Shown here: piece by piece, positions 1-9,709 of the stretch
Layout: every line of letters begins with the position of its first letter
Numbering within the stretch: position 1 is the stretch's first letter
Assembly: GCA_002457295.1 (NCBI GenBank)
Contig: NTKF01000002.1
Coordinates: 10,280 to 74,279 of the forward strand
DNA length: 64,000 nt
Reading direction: 5' to 3'
Source of the DNA: Flavobacteriales bacterium MED-G22
GTDB lineage: Bacteria > Bacteroidota > Bacteroidia > Flavobacteriales > Flavobacteriaceae
The notes under the pieces: model-generated
Databases searched by the model: none
What the model was told of the DNA's origin: nothing
The model's input: only the letters and a program-made list of their open reading frames with translations
Position numbers and translations under genes: made by a program

Positions 1-1
1 T

Positions 2-157
2 TTTAATTTTAATAAGGATCTTTATGGTCAAACTTTAGTGATAAGTTTGCTGTTAAAAATTAGAGATGAACAAAAATTTGATTCACTCAGTGCATTAAAA
101 GATCAAATTGAAAAAGACAAAGCATTTTGCTTAAAACATATTGAACAAAATTTTTGA
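2..157 (+). CDS. ribF: Bifunctional riboflavin kinase/FAD synthetase, C-terminal fragment
   Basis: The reading frame is open from the window edge to a TGA at 155-157 and gives about 51 residues. The peptide contains DLYGQ followed by LLLKIRDEQKFDSL and a late DQIEKD segment. This is the recognisable end of the riboflavin kinase domain of RibF, which phosphorylates riboflavin to FMN and then adenylates it to FAD. The start and the FAD synthetase half lie outside the window. It is followed closely by serS on the same strand. The call rests on a short but characteristic tail. Confidence 0.8.
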   Translation, partial: FNFNKDLYGQTLVISLLLKIRDEQKFDSLSALKDQIEKDKAFCLKHIEQNF

Positions 158-185
158 GAATCATTAGCTTTGCAAAAATCTGGTC

Positions 186-1457
186 ATGCTTTCACTAAAC
201 TATATTCGAGAAAACAAACACACCATATTAGCTGGTCTTGAAAAACGTCAGTTCAAACCTCTCTCCATTATTGACGAAATTATAGCCTTGGATCAAAAAA
301 GACGTGAGCAAAAAAATGAGCTTGACAACATTCTGGCCCAAGCCAATCAAAAAGCGAAAGAAATTGGAATGCTCTTTAAACAAGGAAAAGCTGAAGAGGC
401 TAATGAATTGAAAGCAGCAACAGTTGCCTTTAAAGAAAAGTCAAAAACGCTTCAAGAATCTCTACAGCAAACCACGGCAGCCTTACACGATCTAAGAACA
501 CAGATCCCAAACATCCCGCATGATCTTGTTCCTAATGGAACTTCTGAAAAGGATAATAAAATAGTTTTTACTGAAGGTGAGATTCCTAAATTGGCTGATG
601 ATGCACTCCCCCATTGGGAATTGGCTTCTCAATATGGTCTCATAGATTTTGAGTTAGGGAGTAAAATCACAGGAGCTGGTTTTCCTGTCTACAAAGGAAA
701 AGGAGCAAGATTACAACGAGCTTTAATCAATTATTTTCTAGATAAAAATACAGCTGCTGGATATGAAGAAATGCAAGTACCACATTTGGTTAATGCAGAC
801 TCAGGTTTTGGCACAGGCCAATTGCCCGATAAGGAAGGACAAATGTATCGAGTTCCAGAAGACGATTTGTTTTTAATCCCGACTGCAGAAGTTCCTTTAA
901 CCAACCTATACAGAAATCAACTTTTGCAAGCTAAGGAACTTCCCATCTGTTTAACTGGATATACTCCCTGTTTTAGAAGAGAGGCTGGAAGTTATGGTGC
1001 CCATGTTCGAGGACTCAATCGATTGCACCAATTTGACAAGGTAGAGATTGTGCGAATTGAAGAACCTCAAAATGCTTCTGCAGCCCTTGAAGAGATGGTT
1101 AACCACGTAAAGGGGTTGTTAGCAGACCTTCAAATGCCCTACAGAATTCTACGCCTCTGCGCAGGTGATTTGGGCTTTACAGCAGCATTAACCTATGATT
1201 TCGAAATTTTTTCTACCGCCCAAAATCGCTGGTTAGAAATTAGTTCGGTTTCAACTTTTAATAGTTTTCAAGCTGAACGCCTTCAGTTGAGGTACAAAAA
1301 TAAACAAGGAAAAAAGCAACTAGTACACACCCTGAATGGAAGTGCACTTGCGCTACCAAGGGTGGTTGCTGGATTACTAGAAAACTGCCAATCTTCCAAA
1401 GGAATTAAAATTCCTGATGTGTTGGTACCCTATACTGGTTTTGAATGGATCAACTAA
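186..1457 (+). CDS. serS: Seryl-tRNA synthetase
   Basis: 423 residues, the usual length for bacterial SerRS, a cytoplasmic class II synthetase that charges tRNA-Ser. The first ~110 residues are charged and helical, as expected for the tRNA-binding coiled-coil arm (EQKNELDNILAQANQKAKEI region). Class II signatures are visible: TAEVPLTNL near residue 233, motif 2 FRREAGSYG near 263 and motif 3 LNGSALALPR near 383. The ATG at 186 begins the normal N-terminus (MLSLNYIRENK). It lies 28 bp after the ribF stop, probably in the same transcript. Confidence 0.97.
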   Translation: MLSLNYIRENKHTILAGLEKRQFKPLSIIDEIIALDQKRREQKNELDNILAQANQKAKEIGMLFKQGKAEEANELKAATVAFKEKSKTLQESLQQTTAALHDLRTQIPNIPHDLVPNGTSEKDNKIVFTEGEIPKLADDALPHWELASQYGLIDFELGSKITGAGFPVYKGKGARLQRALINYFLDKNTAAGYEEMQVPHLVNADSGFGTGQLPDKEGQMYRVPEDDLFLIPTAEVPLTNLYRNQLLQAKELPICLTGYTPCFRREAGSYGAHVRGLNRLHQFDKVEIVRIEEPQNASAALEEMVNHVKGLLADLQMPYRILRLCAGDLGFTAALTYDFEIFSTAQNRWLEISSVSTFNSFQAERLQLRYKNKQGKKQLVHTLNGSALALPRVVAGLLENCQSSKGIKIPDVLVPYTGFEWIN

Positions 1458-1461
1458 GCCT

Positions 1462-1773
1462 ATGATAATCTACAATGTAACCTCTCAAATTGATCCAGAA
1501 ATAGAAAAAGAATGGCTGCGATGGATGCAAGAAAGTCATTTGCCCTCCGTTTTTGAGTGCGGTGCTTTTGAGGCAATAAATATTTTGAAGATTCAAACTG
1601 ATGCGATAGAAAGTTTGAACTATGCTATACAATTTGTAGCCTCATCTAAAGCTGAGCTCCAAGCCTACTTAGATCAATATGGAGACAGCGATCAGGCTGC
1701 TGAGAAAAAACGCTTTGGTGGTAAAGTATTGCGATTTGATACCCAGTTGGAAATCATCCATTCTATATCATGA
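1462..1773 (+). CDS. DUF4286 family protein
   Basis: A 103-residue soluble protein starting [21 protein letters not shown]. The pattern of a short beta strand, a WLxWMxxxHLP segment and a C-terminal [14 protein letters not shown] resembles the DUF4286 ferredoxin-like family found in Bacteroidota. I chose the ATG at 1462, five bases after the serS stop, because the longer frame from 1417 would overlap serS and adds residues not typical of the family. Its stop overlaps the start of rsmA by ATGA, so the two are probably translationally coupled. The biochemical function is not known. Confidence 0.8.
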   Translation: MIIYNVTSQIDPEIEKEWLRWMQESHLPSVFECGAFEAINILKIQTDAIESLNYAIQFVASSKAELQAYLDQYGDSDQAAEKKRFGGKVLRFDTQLEIIHSIS

Positions 1774-2549
1774 AACGGGTTCATGCCAAAAAATATTTAG
1801 GTCAGCATTTTCTCAAAGAAGTATCCATAGCTGAAAAAATTGCACTTACGCTTCCAAACCAGAAGAATTTTTCTGTATTAGAAATTGGACCTGGAATGGG
1901 AATGCTTACCCAATTCATCTTAAAGCAAGAACATCAACTCAAGCTGGTTGAAATTGATTCAGAATCTGTTGCCTATTTAAAAGAGCATTATCCAGCTTTG
2001 CGGAATCACATCATAGAAAAAGATGTTTTAAAATTAGATTTTGATGAGTTATTTGGGAATGCTCCTTTTGCTGTCATAGGTAATTTTCCTTACAATATTT
2101 CTTCTCAAATTGTTTTTAAGGTATTGAAACATAGAAATCGAATACCTTTTTTTGCAGGTATGTTTCAAAAGGAAGTGGCAAAACGACTTTGTGAAGCCCC
2201 AGGAACAAAACAATATGGTATTCTTTCTGTACTCGTACAACTCTTTTATGAAACCAGTTATTTATTTGAGGTGCCACCAGGGGCATTTATCCCTCCGCCT
2301 AATGTAGATTCTGCTGTAATTCAATTTCAACGTAAAGAAAATTACACTTTAAATTGTGATGAGAAATTATTATTTAAAGTGGTCAAGTTAAGCTTTCAAC
2401 AAAGACGAAAAACACTTCGTAACAGTTTAAAAACATTAGGTATACCCGAAAATGTAAGAGAAGATAGTATCTTTGACTTGCGCCCAGAAAAACTTTCGGG
2501 GCAATCTTTTGTAGAACTCACAAAACGGATAAGTGATGGCCAACTTTGA
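1770..2549 (+). CDS. rsmA: 16S rRNA (adenine1518/1519-N6)-dimethyltransferase
   Basis: 259 residues, the normal size for RsmA/KsgA, which dimethylates two adjacent adenines near the 3' end of 16S rRNA late in small-subunit assembly. Visible motifs are the N-terminal KKYLGQHFL, the SAM-binding [15 protein letters not shown] near residue 38 and the catalytic [10 protein letters not shown] (family NLPY) near 104. [10 protein letters not shown] in the C-terminal domain is also typical. The start overlaps the DUF4286 stop, and its end overlaps the mgtE start, so it sits in a tight operon. Confidence 0.97.
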   Translation: MKRVHAKKYLGQHFLKEVSIAEKIALTLPNQKNFSVLEIGPGMGMLTQFILKQEHQLKLVEIDSESVAYLKEHYPALRNHIIEKDVLKLDFDELFGNAPFAVIGNFPYNISSQIVFKVLKHRNRIPFFAGMFQKEVAKRLCEAPGTKQYGILSVLVQLFYETSYLFEVPPGAFIPPPNVDSAVIQFQRKENYTLNCDEKLLFKVVKLSFQQRRKTLRNSLKTLGIPENVREDSIFDLRPEKLSGQSFVELTKRISDGQL

Positions 2550-3894
2550 AATAGATGCTGCGTTTTTCTCCTCCATCAAAGCACTTATCGAAACTACGCA
2601 GTCTAAAAAGCTAAAACTACGACTTCAGAAGTTACATTATGCTGATATTGCTGAAATTCTAGAGCAGTTGTCCACTGATAACGCTATTTATCTCATCAAG
2701 CTCCTTGACAGTGACACTACAGCAGATGCCCTCGCAGAATTGGATGAAGATATTCGAGAGCGTATTTTAGAAAAATTATCGGTCAAAGAAATTGCAGAAG
2801 AAATTGCAGAATTAGATACTGATGATGCCACTGACTTGATTTCAGAACTCCCTGTAGAAAGACAGCAAAAAGTGATTTTACAATTAGAAGATGATGATCA
2901 CGCCCAAGACATTCGTGAACTATTAACTTATGATGAAAATACAGCGGGTGGCCTTATGGCAAAGGAGTTGGTCAAAGTGCAAGAAAACCTCAGTGTACTT
3001 AAATGCCTTAATGAAATGAGAACTCAAGCTGAAAATGTTACTCGAGTTCATTCTATTTATGTGGTGGACGAAAAAAACAGGCTCAAAGGAAGGCTGTCTC
3101 TCAAAGACTTAATAACTGCAAATGCTAAAGCAAAAGTAAAAGACATCTATATCCCTAATGTGGATTATGTGACTGCAGAACAGGAAGGAGATGAAGTCGC
3201 AAAAATCATGTCTAAATATGACTTGGAAGCTATTCCTGTAATTAACGCAAAAAAAGAGCTTTTGGGTCGCATTACTATTGATGATATAGTTGATTTAATC
3301 AAAGAAGAGGCTGAAAAAGATTATCAGTTAGCCGCAGGTATTTCAAATGATGTTGAAGCCAATGATAGTATTTTTGAATTAACTCGGGCTCGATTACCTT
3401 GGTTATTTTTGGGACTTTTAGGCGGATTAGGAAGTGTTTTTATTTTACAGGGTTTTGAAAATGTGATGGAAAAACCTGAACTGCGTAACTTGTTTTTTTA
3501 TACTCCTCTAATAGCAGCGATGGCAGGAAATGTTGGAGTTCAATCTTCTGCAATCATTGTGCAAGGATTGGCCAACGACACCGTCAAAGGATCCTTGTTC
3601 TCAAGGTTGCTAAAAGAAGTTGGACTCAGTTTAATTAATGGACTGGCATTGGGAATCATACTCCTTCTTTTTGGACGCCTTATTGCACAAGAAATTGTAG
3701 TTAGCCTAACCATTGCAGGCTCTATGCTTTTAGTGATTATAGTAGCCGCACTTGTTGGCACTTTTGTCCCAATCATTTTAGACCGTAGAGGGATTGATCC
3801 TGCCATAGCAACAGGACCCTTTATCACAACCTGCAATGATATTTTTGGAATTTTTCTCTTTTTTTATATAGCAAAATTGGCTTTAGGATTTTGA
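2536..3894 (+). CDS. mgtE: Magnesium transporter MgtE
   Basis: 452 residues with the MgtE layout. An N-terminal helical superhelix domain (about 10-130, with [20 protein letters not shown] repeats) is followed by a pair of CBS domains (about 130-260, ending [13 protein letters not shown]). Five hydrophobic segments from about residue 285 follow, including [15 protein letters not shown]. MgtE is a dimeric inner-membrane Mg2+ channel gated by cytosolic Mg2+. A GTG one codon upstream (2533) is also possible; I prefer the ATG. The gene overlaps the end of rsmA, and its stop overlaps the next ATG. Confidence 0.95.
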   Translation: MANFEIDAAFFSSIKALIETTQSKKLKLRLQKLHYADIAEILEQLSTDNAIYLIKLLDSDTTADALAELDEDIRERILEKLSVKEIAEEIAELDTDDATDLISELPVERQQKVILQLEDDDHAQDIRELLTYDENTAGGLMAKELVKVQENLSVLKCLNEMRTQAENVTRVHSIYVVDEKNRLKGRLSLKDLITANAKAKVKDIYIPNVDYVTAEQEGDEVAKIMSKYDLEAIPVINAKKELLGRITIDDIVDLIKEEAEKDYQLAAGISNDVEANDSIFELTRARLPWLFLGLLGGLGSVFILQGFENVMEKPELRNLFFYTPLIAAMAGNVGVQSSAIIVQGLANDTVKGSLFSRLLKEVGLSLINGLALGIILLLFGRLIAQEIVVSLTIAGSMLLVIIVAALVGTFVPIILDRRGIDPAIATGPFITTCNDIFGIFLFFYIAKLALGF

Positions 3895-4847
3895 TGAAAC
3901 CCTTGCATGTTCTCCACGTTGATGAAAACCATCCCATTTTGATTGAGGAATTACAAAAATTGGGGTTCAACAATGAATTGGCCTATTCCACTCCACTAGA
4001 AATTCTTTTACCTCAGCTCCATAAATATACCGGTATAGTAATTCGAAGTCGTTTTCCAATAGATCAACAAGTCATTGATGCTGCTTCTAATTTAAAATTT
4101 ATTGCCCGTTTGGGTGCCGGTCTTGAAAATATTGATTTGACCTATGCCGAAAAGAAAAAAATTCAACTTTTTGCTGCTCCAGAGGGAAATAGAAATGCTG
4201 TGGCAGAACACGCGCTAGGGATGCTATTGAGTCTAATGAATAAGTTAAGACTAGGTCACATTTCTATTCAAAACGGGCAATGGCTTAGAGAAGAACACAG
4301 AGGATGGGAACTTGAGGGCAAAACCGTTGGTATTATCGGATATGGAAATACCGGTAGGCAGTTTGCTAAAAAATTAGCAGGGATGGAGGTCAAAACGTTA
4401 TGTTATGACATTCGAGAAGGGCTGGGAGATGAATACGCTACACAAGTGAACATGGACACCTTACTTTTAAAAGCAGAAGTAATTAGTCTACACCTACCCC
4501 AAGATGAGTCAACAATGGGCTTGATCAATAAACGTTTTATTTCAAAGGTAGCCCATCCCATTTGGCTTTTGAATACCTCACGCGGAAAAATTGTCGATAC
4601 AGAAGCTCTTGTTGAAGGATTGAAAACAGGAAAAGTGTTGGGAGCTGGTTTGGATGTCTTAGAATATGAATCGCGTTCTTTTTCAAATACATTTGAAAAA
4701 AATAATTATCCCTCTGCATTACGCTATTTATTAAATGCTGAAAATGTATTACTCAGCCCACATGTTGGAGGTTGGACACATGAAAGCCATCTCAAATTAG
4801 CGACTACTATTATTGACAAAATCAAAACAAACTTTTTAAAACTATGA
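3894..4847 (+). CDS. D-isomer 2-hydroxyacid dehydrogenase (phosphoglycerate dehydrogenase-like)
   Basis: 317 residues. The Rossmann motif GIIGYGNTGRQFAKKL lies near residue 146, followed by an acidic residue in LCYDIRE that would favour NAD. The catalytic Arg (NTSRGKIVD), Glu (LDVLEYE) and His (LLSPHVGGW, near 288) of the D-2-hydroxyacid dehydrogenase family are all present. It could oxidise 3-phosphoglycerate or reduce another 2-keto acid. It lacks an ACT or ASB regulatory domain, so SerA function is not certain. The ATG overlaps the mgtE stop by one base, and its own end overlaps the arsC-like gene. Confidence 0.9.
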   Translation: MKPLHVLHVDENHPILIEELQKLGFNNELAYSTPLEILLPQLHKYTGIVIRSRFPIDQQVIDAASNLKFIARLGAGLENIDLTYAEKKKIQLFAAPEGNRNAVAEHALGMLLSLMNKLRLGHISIQNGQWLREEHRGWELEGKTVGIIGYGNTGRQFAKKLAGMEVKTLCYDIREGLGDEYATQVNMDTLLLKAEVISLHLPQDESTMGLINKRFISKVAHPIWLLNTSRGKIVDTEALVEGLKTGKVLGAGLDVLEYESRSFSNTFEKNNYPSALRYLLNAENVLLSPHVGGWTHESHLKLATTIIDKIKTNFLKL

Positions 4848-5266
4848 AAAATGTGCTTGTGCTCTGTACAGGAAATTCATGCCGAAGTCAAATGGCCCAA
4901 GGCTGGCTCAACTATTATAGCGGTGGAACTTCCACTATCTACAGTGCTGGAATTGAAACTCACGGTGTAAATCCTAAAGCTATCCATAGCATGGCAAAAG
5001 CAGGGGTAGATATTAGTCACCACACTTCCAATCATGTTGATGAATATCTAGCCGTAGAGTTTGATTATATTATCACTGTTTGTGATCATGCTGCTGAAAA
5101 CTGTCCAGTGATTCCTTCTAAAAAGGCAGTAAGGGTACACCAAAATTTTTTTGATCCATCAAAATTAAAGGGTACAAATGATGAAATAGAAGCTGCGTTT
5201 GACCAAACAAATGAAGCCATTGCTGCTTATTGCAAAGAATTTGTGAAAGAAAATCTTTCTCAATAG
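4844..5266 (+). CDS. arsC: Low-molecular-weight phosphatase fold arsenate reductase (ArsC-like)
   Basis: 140 residues of the LMW-PTP fold. The N-terminal P-loop is CTGNSCRSQMAQ (Cys8, Cys13, Arg14). Two further cysteines at Cys80 and Cys87 (VCDHAAENC) have the seven-residue spacing of the redox pair in thioredoxin-coupled arsenate reductases. This supports reduction of arsenate to arsenite rather than tyrosine phosphatase activity. No arsenite pump or ArsR-type repressor is near; it is the last gene of the mgtE operon and overlaps the dehydrogenase by 4 bp. A different in vivo substrate is possible. Confidence 0.85.
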   Translation: MKNVLVLCTGNSCRSQMAQGWLNYYSGGTSTIYSAGIETHGVNPKAIHSMAKAGVDISHHTSNHVDEYLAVEFDYIITVCDHAAENCPVIPSKKAVRVHQNFFDPSKLKGTNDEIEAAFDQTNEAIAAYCKEFVKENLSQ

Positions 5267-5279
5267 GTAGTTTGGGAAT

Positions 5280-6533
5280 TTAGTTTAAAACAAACTGAGC
5301 GGTTTGTTGCGTTCGCTGTTCTAAAAGAATTGGACGGTCGTAGTTTTTGATTAGATGAATGGCCTCTCTGTTAAAATGGCGAATTGTGTAGAGATCCACA
5401 TTTTCTGAAACCTCCACTCTAAAACGAGCCCGTAAAGCCGTAACAAGTTCCTCTAAACGACCATATTTATTATTAATACAAACCGAAAAACTTATTGCTG
5501 AATTTTGAACCAGTTCTACCCGCATCTGATATTGATGCAAAAGAGCAAAAATGGCACTTATATTGTCCTCTACAATAAATGAAAAATCGAGTGAAAACAA
5601 ACGAAGCAACACTTGCTGTTTTTTTAAAATAAAACAGGGTGTTTCAGGAATAAGTGTTTTTCCTTTCATTACTGCTGTACCCTCAGCAGTGGGGTTTTGA
5701 AAAGATTTTACATAAAGTGGAATTTCTTTTCGTTGAAGAGGCTGAAGCGTTTTTGGGTGAATCACAGAAGCGCCATAATAAGCAAGTTCTATGGCCTCTC
5801 TATAGGATATTTGGTGTAGCAATGTGGTATTGTCAAAATGCCTCGGGTCTGCATTCAGCACCCCCGGGACATCCTTCCAAATGGTGACTGATTCAGCATT
5901 GAGTGCATATCCAAAAATTGCAGCGCTGTAGTCTGATCCCTCTCTTCCCAATGTGGTGGTAAAGTTGTTTTCATCACTGCCTATAAAACCTTGAGTGATT
6001 ACTAATTTCTCTTTTGATATGTTGTCTTTAATGGTTTTTGAAGTGGTCTCCCAATCCAAATTTGCGTCCCTATAGTAAGCGTCTGTTTTGACACAATTTC
6101 GGGCATCTACCCATTCCATTTCAAGACCTTGGTGAATGAAATAATGAGCTATAATTTTTGTAGACAATAACTCACCAAAGCTTACGATTTGATCATATAC
6201 AAAACTGAAATTTGTTGATTTGTTATGAACTAAAAAATTATCCAAGGCTTCAAATAGCTTTTTTACCTCTCCATACACTTCATGGTTATTATTTGGAAAG
6301 AGATTATTAAGGATCTCAATGTGTTGCCTTTTGACCACAAAAATACTTTGAGACACACTTCCGGCTTTATTGAAATAGTGATCCACTATAGCCTCCATTG
6401 CATTGGTTGTTTTTCCCATGGCAGATACTACAATCAGTGTATTTTGGTACCCTACACTTTTGAGTAAATCAAAAACATTACGCACTCCATCTGCATCTTT
6501 TACAGAGGCTCCTCCAAACTTAAATATTTTCAT
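5280..6533 (-). CDS. lysC: Aspartate kinase
   Basis: 417 residues, a monofunctional aspartokinase that phosphorylates L-aspartate at the start of the Lys/Thr/Met pathway. The N-terminus MKIFKFGGASVKDADGV carries the KFGGxS nucleotide-binding motif. Downstream, TTLGREGSDYSAA and ASVIHPKTLQPLQ are family signatures. A C-terminal portion from about residue 300 has the beta-alpha pattern of ACT domains, for allosteric control. It is convergent with the arsC-like gene and follows the GNAT gene with a 4-bp overlap. Confidence 0.93.
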   Translation of the reverse strand: MKIFKFGGASVKDADGVRNVFDLLKSVGYQNTLIVVSAMGKTTNAMEAIVDHYFNKAGSVSQSIFVVKRQHIEILNNLFPNNNHEVYGEVKKLFEALDNFLVHNKSTNFSFVYDQIVSFGELLSTKIIAHYFIHQGLEMEWVDARNCVKTDAYYRDANLDWETTSKTIKDNISKEKLVITQGFIGSDENNFTTTLGREGSDYSAAIFGYALNAESVTIWKDVPGVLNADPRHFDNTTLLHQISYREAIELAYYGASVIHPKTLQPLQRKEIPLYVKSFQNPTAEGTAVMKGKTLIPETPCFILKKQQVLLRLFSLDFSFIVEDNISAIFALLHQYQMRVELVQNSAISFSVCINNKYGRLEELVTALRARFRVEVSENVDLYTIRHFNREAIHLIKNYDRPILLEQRTQQTAQFVLN

Positions 6534-7018
6534 AGTTTTTTTGAATTATTCAAAAACTGCTTCATCTGCTCTCGATGCATTTGAACTGTTCTCCAATCAG
6601 ACAGCACATTAGCTCCGCTCTTTTCGTAAAAAGAAATTGCGGGTTCATTCCAATCAAGCACATTCCATTCTATTCTTGCTACTCCACTAGAATAACCATA
6701 CTCAATGAATTTACTATAGAGAGCTGTTCCTATACCTTTCCCTTTCATTTTTTCAGTCACAATTAAATCTTCTAAATGCAAAGTAGGACCTTTCCATGTT
6801 GAGTAACGAGCATAAAAAAGGGCCATTCCAACTATTTTTTGGTCAACTTCAGCAACATAACATTCGAAGAGGGGATTTTGCCCAAAGCCATGTTTTTCTA
6901 TATCAATTTGCGAAACAATAACAGCATCCGGCTCACGCTCAAATTTAGCTAATTCTTTAATTAAAGCTAAAATAGCGGCACTATCTTCAATTGTAGCTTT
7001 TCGAATTTCTATTTCCAT
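6530..7018 (-). CDS. GNAT family N-acetyltransferase
   Basis: 162 residues from the ATG at 7018 (MEIEIRKATIEDSAAI), which matches the usual GNAT N-terminus. An upstream ATG at 7036 adds only six residues. The acetyl-CoA loop is VTEKMKGKGIGTALY, and the C-terminal NEPAISFYEKSGA is the typical GNAT beta5-alpha4 segment. The overall pattern resembles diamine/thialysine acetyltransferases, but the substrate is uncertain. The stop overlaps the aspartate kinase start, suggesting one transcript. Confidence 0.88.
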   Translation of the reverse strand: MEIEIRKATIEDSAAILALIKELAKFEREPDAVIVSQIDIEKHGFGQNPLFECYVAEVDQKIVGMALFYARYSTWKGPTLHLEDLIVTEKMKGKGIGTALYSKFIEYGYSSGVARIEWNVLDWNEPAISFYEKSGANVLSDWRTVQMHREQMKQFLNNSKKL

Positions 7019-7096
7019 AGTGGTTGAATTGCGCACAAAAATACAATTGAGAACGCTCTAGAATCATAAATCCTAATAAATTTCACAGAATATAAA

Positions 7097-7129
7097 AAGG
7101 TTGTTATATCAATAAAAAAAATCAACCTT
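7097..7129 (-). terminator. Possible weak terminator after the alpha/beta hydrolase
   Basis: A 7-bp inverted repeat (AAGGTTG at 7097-7103, CAACCTT at 7123-7129) with a long 19-base loop. It is followed on the minus strand by a short T-rich tail and overlaps the hydrolase stop codon. The long loop makes it a weak candidate. Confidence 0.3.
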
Positions 7130-7895
7130 CTAAAAATTGAAGCACTGCCTTAGAAAAATCAAGAGGGTTTTCAGCATGAAGCCAGTGTCCTGCTTTAGGA
7201 ATAGTGACCAATGCTGCTTTAGGAAAGTGCTTTTTAATTAAAAGGTGGTCCTCTGGGAGTATATACTGTGAGTTTCCACCAGCAAGAAATAGGGTAGGTA
7301 GTTTACAAACAGTGTTCTTTGCCAATGACTTGCCAATGGTGGTGCCTTTTGTTTGTAACACTTCAATATTTACCCTTAACCCTAACTGTTCAGGGTTCTT
7401 CCAATAAAGATTTTTGAGTAAAAACTGACGTGTAGAGAGCTCTTTAATTTGAACAGCCAAAGCTTCATCAGCCTCTTTTCTGTTTTTAATTTTATTAAAA
7501 TCTAATGCGGCCAGACTAGATAAAATAAGTTCATGATGGGGAGGATAGGCCCGTGGTGAGATATCTGCAATTAGTAGTCGATCAATACGATCAGCATTTT
7601 CAGAAGCAAATGTCATAGCTGTTTTGCCACCCATAGAGTGCCCTAATAAAGATAGCTGTCCAATTTGTTGTTTGTCCATCCAATGCAGAAGGTCTTGGGC
7701 CATGAGCTGATAGTCAAAAGAAGGGGACCAAAAACTTCGCCCATGATTACGTTGGTCAATAAGGTGAACGCTGAAGTTTTTTTTAGACCAAGCCTTAGCG
7801 AGTGATTTCCAATTGTCTCCCATCCCTAAAAATCCATGTAAAATCGCTAGGTGATTTGAGCCTGAACCTATGGTATTATGATGTAGTATGTCCAA
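7122..7895 (-). CDS. Alpha/beta hydrolase (YbfF-like esterase)
   Basis: About 257 residues of the alpha/beta-hydrolase fold. AILHGFLGMGDNWKSLA is the oxyanion-hole region, GHSMGGKTAM is the nucleophile elbow and AGHWLHAENP carries the catalytic His near the C-terminus. Family members begin close to this ILHxxxIGxG segment, so I place the start at the TTG at 7895 (MDILHHNTIG). The ATG at 7934 would give a 59-bp overlap with pdxJ and extra unusual residues, but cannot be excluded. It is likely an acyl ester or thioester hydrolase; the substrate is unknown. It is cotranscribed with pdxJ. Confidence 0.85.
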   Translation of the reverse strand: MDILHHNTIGSGSNHLAILHGFLGMGDNWKSLAKAWSKKNFSVHLIDQRNHGRSFWSPSFDYQLMAQDLLHWMDKQQIGQLSLLGHSMGGKTAMTFASENADRIDRLLIADISPRAYPPHHELILSSLAALDFNKIKNRKEADEALAVQIKELSTRQFLLKNLYWKNPEQLGLRVNIEVLQTKGTTIGKSLAKNTVCKLPTLFLAGGNSQYILPEDHLLIKKHFPKAALVTIPKAGHWLHAENPLDFSKAVLQFLEG

Positions 7896-8607
7896 ATTGC
7901 AGTTGATGTAAATATAGCGGTATGACGTTTTCAAAACCCATGTAAAGGCTTTCGCAAATTAATGCATGACCTATCGAAACTTCTAAAAGATCAGGAATGT
8001 TTTGAGCAAAATAGGCTAAATTATCCAGACTTAAATCATGACCAGCGTTTAGTCCAAGTTGAAATCGTGACGCACACTTTGCCGCTTCTTGATAAGGAGC
8101 AATTGCGGCTTTTGGGTCTTTGGGATAGTTTTTGGCATAAGCCTCGGTGTATAACTCAATGCGATCTGTTTGAATTGCTACAGCACCCTCAACCATTTTA
8201 GGGTCAGGATCTAGAAAAACAGAAGTTCTTATACCTGCCTCTTTAAATTCGGCTATGGTATCTCTTAAAAAAGACTGGTGTTTAATCGTATCCCAGCCAG
8301 AGTTGGAAGTTATTGCATCAGGCGCATCAGGAACAAGTGTGACCTGTGTTGGTTTTATTTTTAATACTAAATCTTTAAATGCTGGAATCGGATTTCCTTC
8401 TATGTTGTATTCAGTTGTTATTATTTCGGGGAGGGCTATAGCGTCATCATAGCGAATATGTCGCTGGTCGGGTCTTGGATGAACTGTAATGCCTTGGGCT
8501 CCAAAACGCTGTAGGTCTTTGGCAACTTCTAATAAATTAGGCATATTTCCACCCCGAGCATTTCGAAGGGTTGCCACTTTGTTGATATTTACACTTAGGG
8601 ACGTCAT
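7876..8607 (-). CDS. pdxJ: Pyridoxine 5'-phosphate synthase
   Basis: 243 residues, the standard size. PdxJ condenses 1-deoxy-xylulose 5-phosphate with 3-amino-2-oxopropyl phosphate to give pyridoxine 5'-phosphate. Signatures are LSVNINKVATLRNARGG at the N-terminus, GITVHPRPDQRHIR, TLVPDAPDA, GLNAGHDLSLDNL and the closing LLEVSIGHALICESLYMG with the catalytic and phosphate-binding residues. It is divergent from nadK across a 150-bp gap. The hydrolase gene starts inside its 3' end. Confidence 0.97.
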   Translation of the reverse strand: MTSLSVNINKVATLRNARGGNMPNLLEVAKDLQRFGAQGITVHPRPDQRHIRYDDAIALPEIITTEYNIEGNPIPAFKDLVLKIKPTQVTLVPDAPDAITSNSGWDTIKHQSFLRDTIAEFKEAGIRTSVFLDPDPKMVEGAVAIQTDRIELYTEAYAKNYPKDPKAAIAPYQEAAKCASRFQLGLNAGHDLSLDNLAYFAQNIPDLLEVSIGHALICESLYMGFENVIPLYLHQLQFGHTTS

Positions 8608-8757
8608 GATTAAATTTTTTGTAAAAATATCTTATTGAAAAGGGTTTCAAAAGAAAATAGATGATTTTTAATGGTTGTGAATAATTCTAACATAAAATAA
8701 AGCTGACTGCGACCTCAAAGCCTAAGTTTTGTAACTTGCCATAGCAAATAGAGGAAT

Positions 8758-9639
8758 GTGAAAATTGCCTTGTTTAGTGAATATGATAATCTCATTACAA
8801 TTGATTGTATTCGAGAAGTCATCGATTATTGTCAAAACAAGAAGCATGATTTTGCTTTGATAGAATCGATGGGGCCTTATTTTGAAAATAAAAATTCACC
8901 TGTTCAATTGTTCAGTGCGGAAAAGCTCCTTTCAAAAGAATTTGATGTTCTATTTTCATTTGGTGGTGACGGCACCCTACTTCGGTCGATTGCAGTGGTT
9001 AGAGATTCTGAAATTCCAATATTAGGTATCAATACGGGGCATTTGGGTTTTTTAACTAGTTTGAAAAAAGAAGAATTATTGAATGGTTTAGACTTATTTT
9101 TTGCTGAAAAATTTAAGCTCATCAGACGGTCTCTTTTGGCTCTTGAAACTGAAAATAAAATTGATTCTTTAGCACAACTCCCTTTTGCCCTCAATGAAAT
9201 TACTTTGAGCCGAAAAAACACCACCTCAATGTTGAGTATTCAAACCACAGTAAATGAAGAACCTTTGACCACCTATTGGGCAGATGGTCTAATTATCGCC
9301 ACACCCACAGGTTCAACAGGTTATTCTCTTAGTAGCGGAGGTCCAATTTTAACTCCCGGAACAGCGTCGTGGGTTTTGAATCCAATAGCCCCTCACAACA
9401 TCAATATGAGGCCTTTAATTATTTCTGATAAGGCCCAATTGAAAATTAATGTTTCTTCACGCGCCAAAGAATTTTTAGTTTCTCTAGATTCAAGGCTTTA
9501 CAGTGTATCACAAGACAATACCCTATACATCAAAAAAGCCCCATTTATGGTGAATACTGTTGAACTTGAAGGTCATTTTTTCTTTAAAACTTTGAGAGAA
9601 AAATTGTTTTGGGGACAAGACACCCGAAACACACAATAG
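8758..9639 (+). CDS. nadK: NAD kinase
   Basis: 293 residues, cytoplasmic ATP-dependent phosphorylation of NAD to NADP. The family motif FGGDGTLLRS, then NTGHLGFLT, the LNEITLSR segment and ADGLIIATPTGSTGYSLSSGG are all present. Translation starts at a GTG (8758); no in-frame ATG precedes a stop upstream, and the N-terminus MKIALFSEYDN fits the family. It is divergent from pdxJ and is followed by the DUF6089-uppS-bamA block on the same strand. Confidence 0.96.
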   Translation: MKIALFSEYDNLITIDCIREVIDYCQNKKHDFALIESMGPYFENKNSPVQLFSAEKLLSKEFDVLFSFGGDGTLLRSIAVVRDSEIPILGINTGHLGFLTSLKKEELLNGLDLFFAEKFKLIRRSLLALETENKIDSLAQLPFALNEITLSRKNTTSMLSIQTTVNEEPLTTYWADGLIIATPTGSTGYSLSSGGPILTPGTASWVLNPIAPHNINMRPLIISDKAQLKINVSSRAKEFLVSLDSRLYSVSQDNTLYIKKAPFMVNTVELEGHFFFKTLREKLFWGQDTRNTQ

Positions 9640-9709
9640 ATTAGGGTATCCCACGTTTTAACTAAGACTATTGAAAGCCCCAGTTTAGGGAGATATCAAT
9701 ATTTATATA

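Noticed and set aside
1417..1461. Longer form of the DUF4286 protein starting inside serS.
   Set aside because: The extra residues overlap the serS end in another frame and do not resemble the family N-terminus. The ATG at 1462 fits better.
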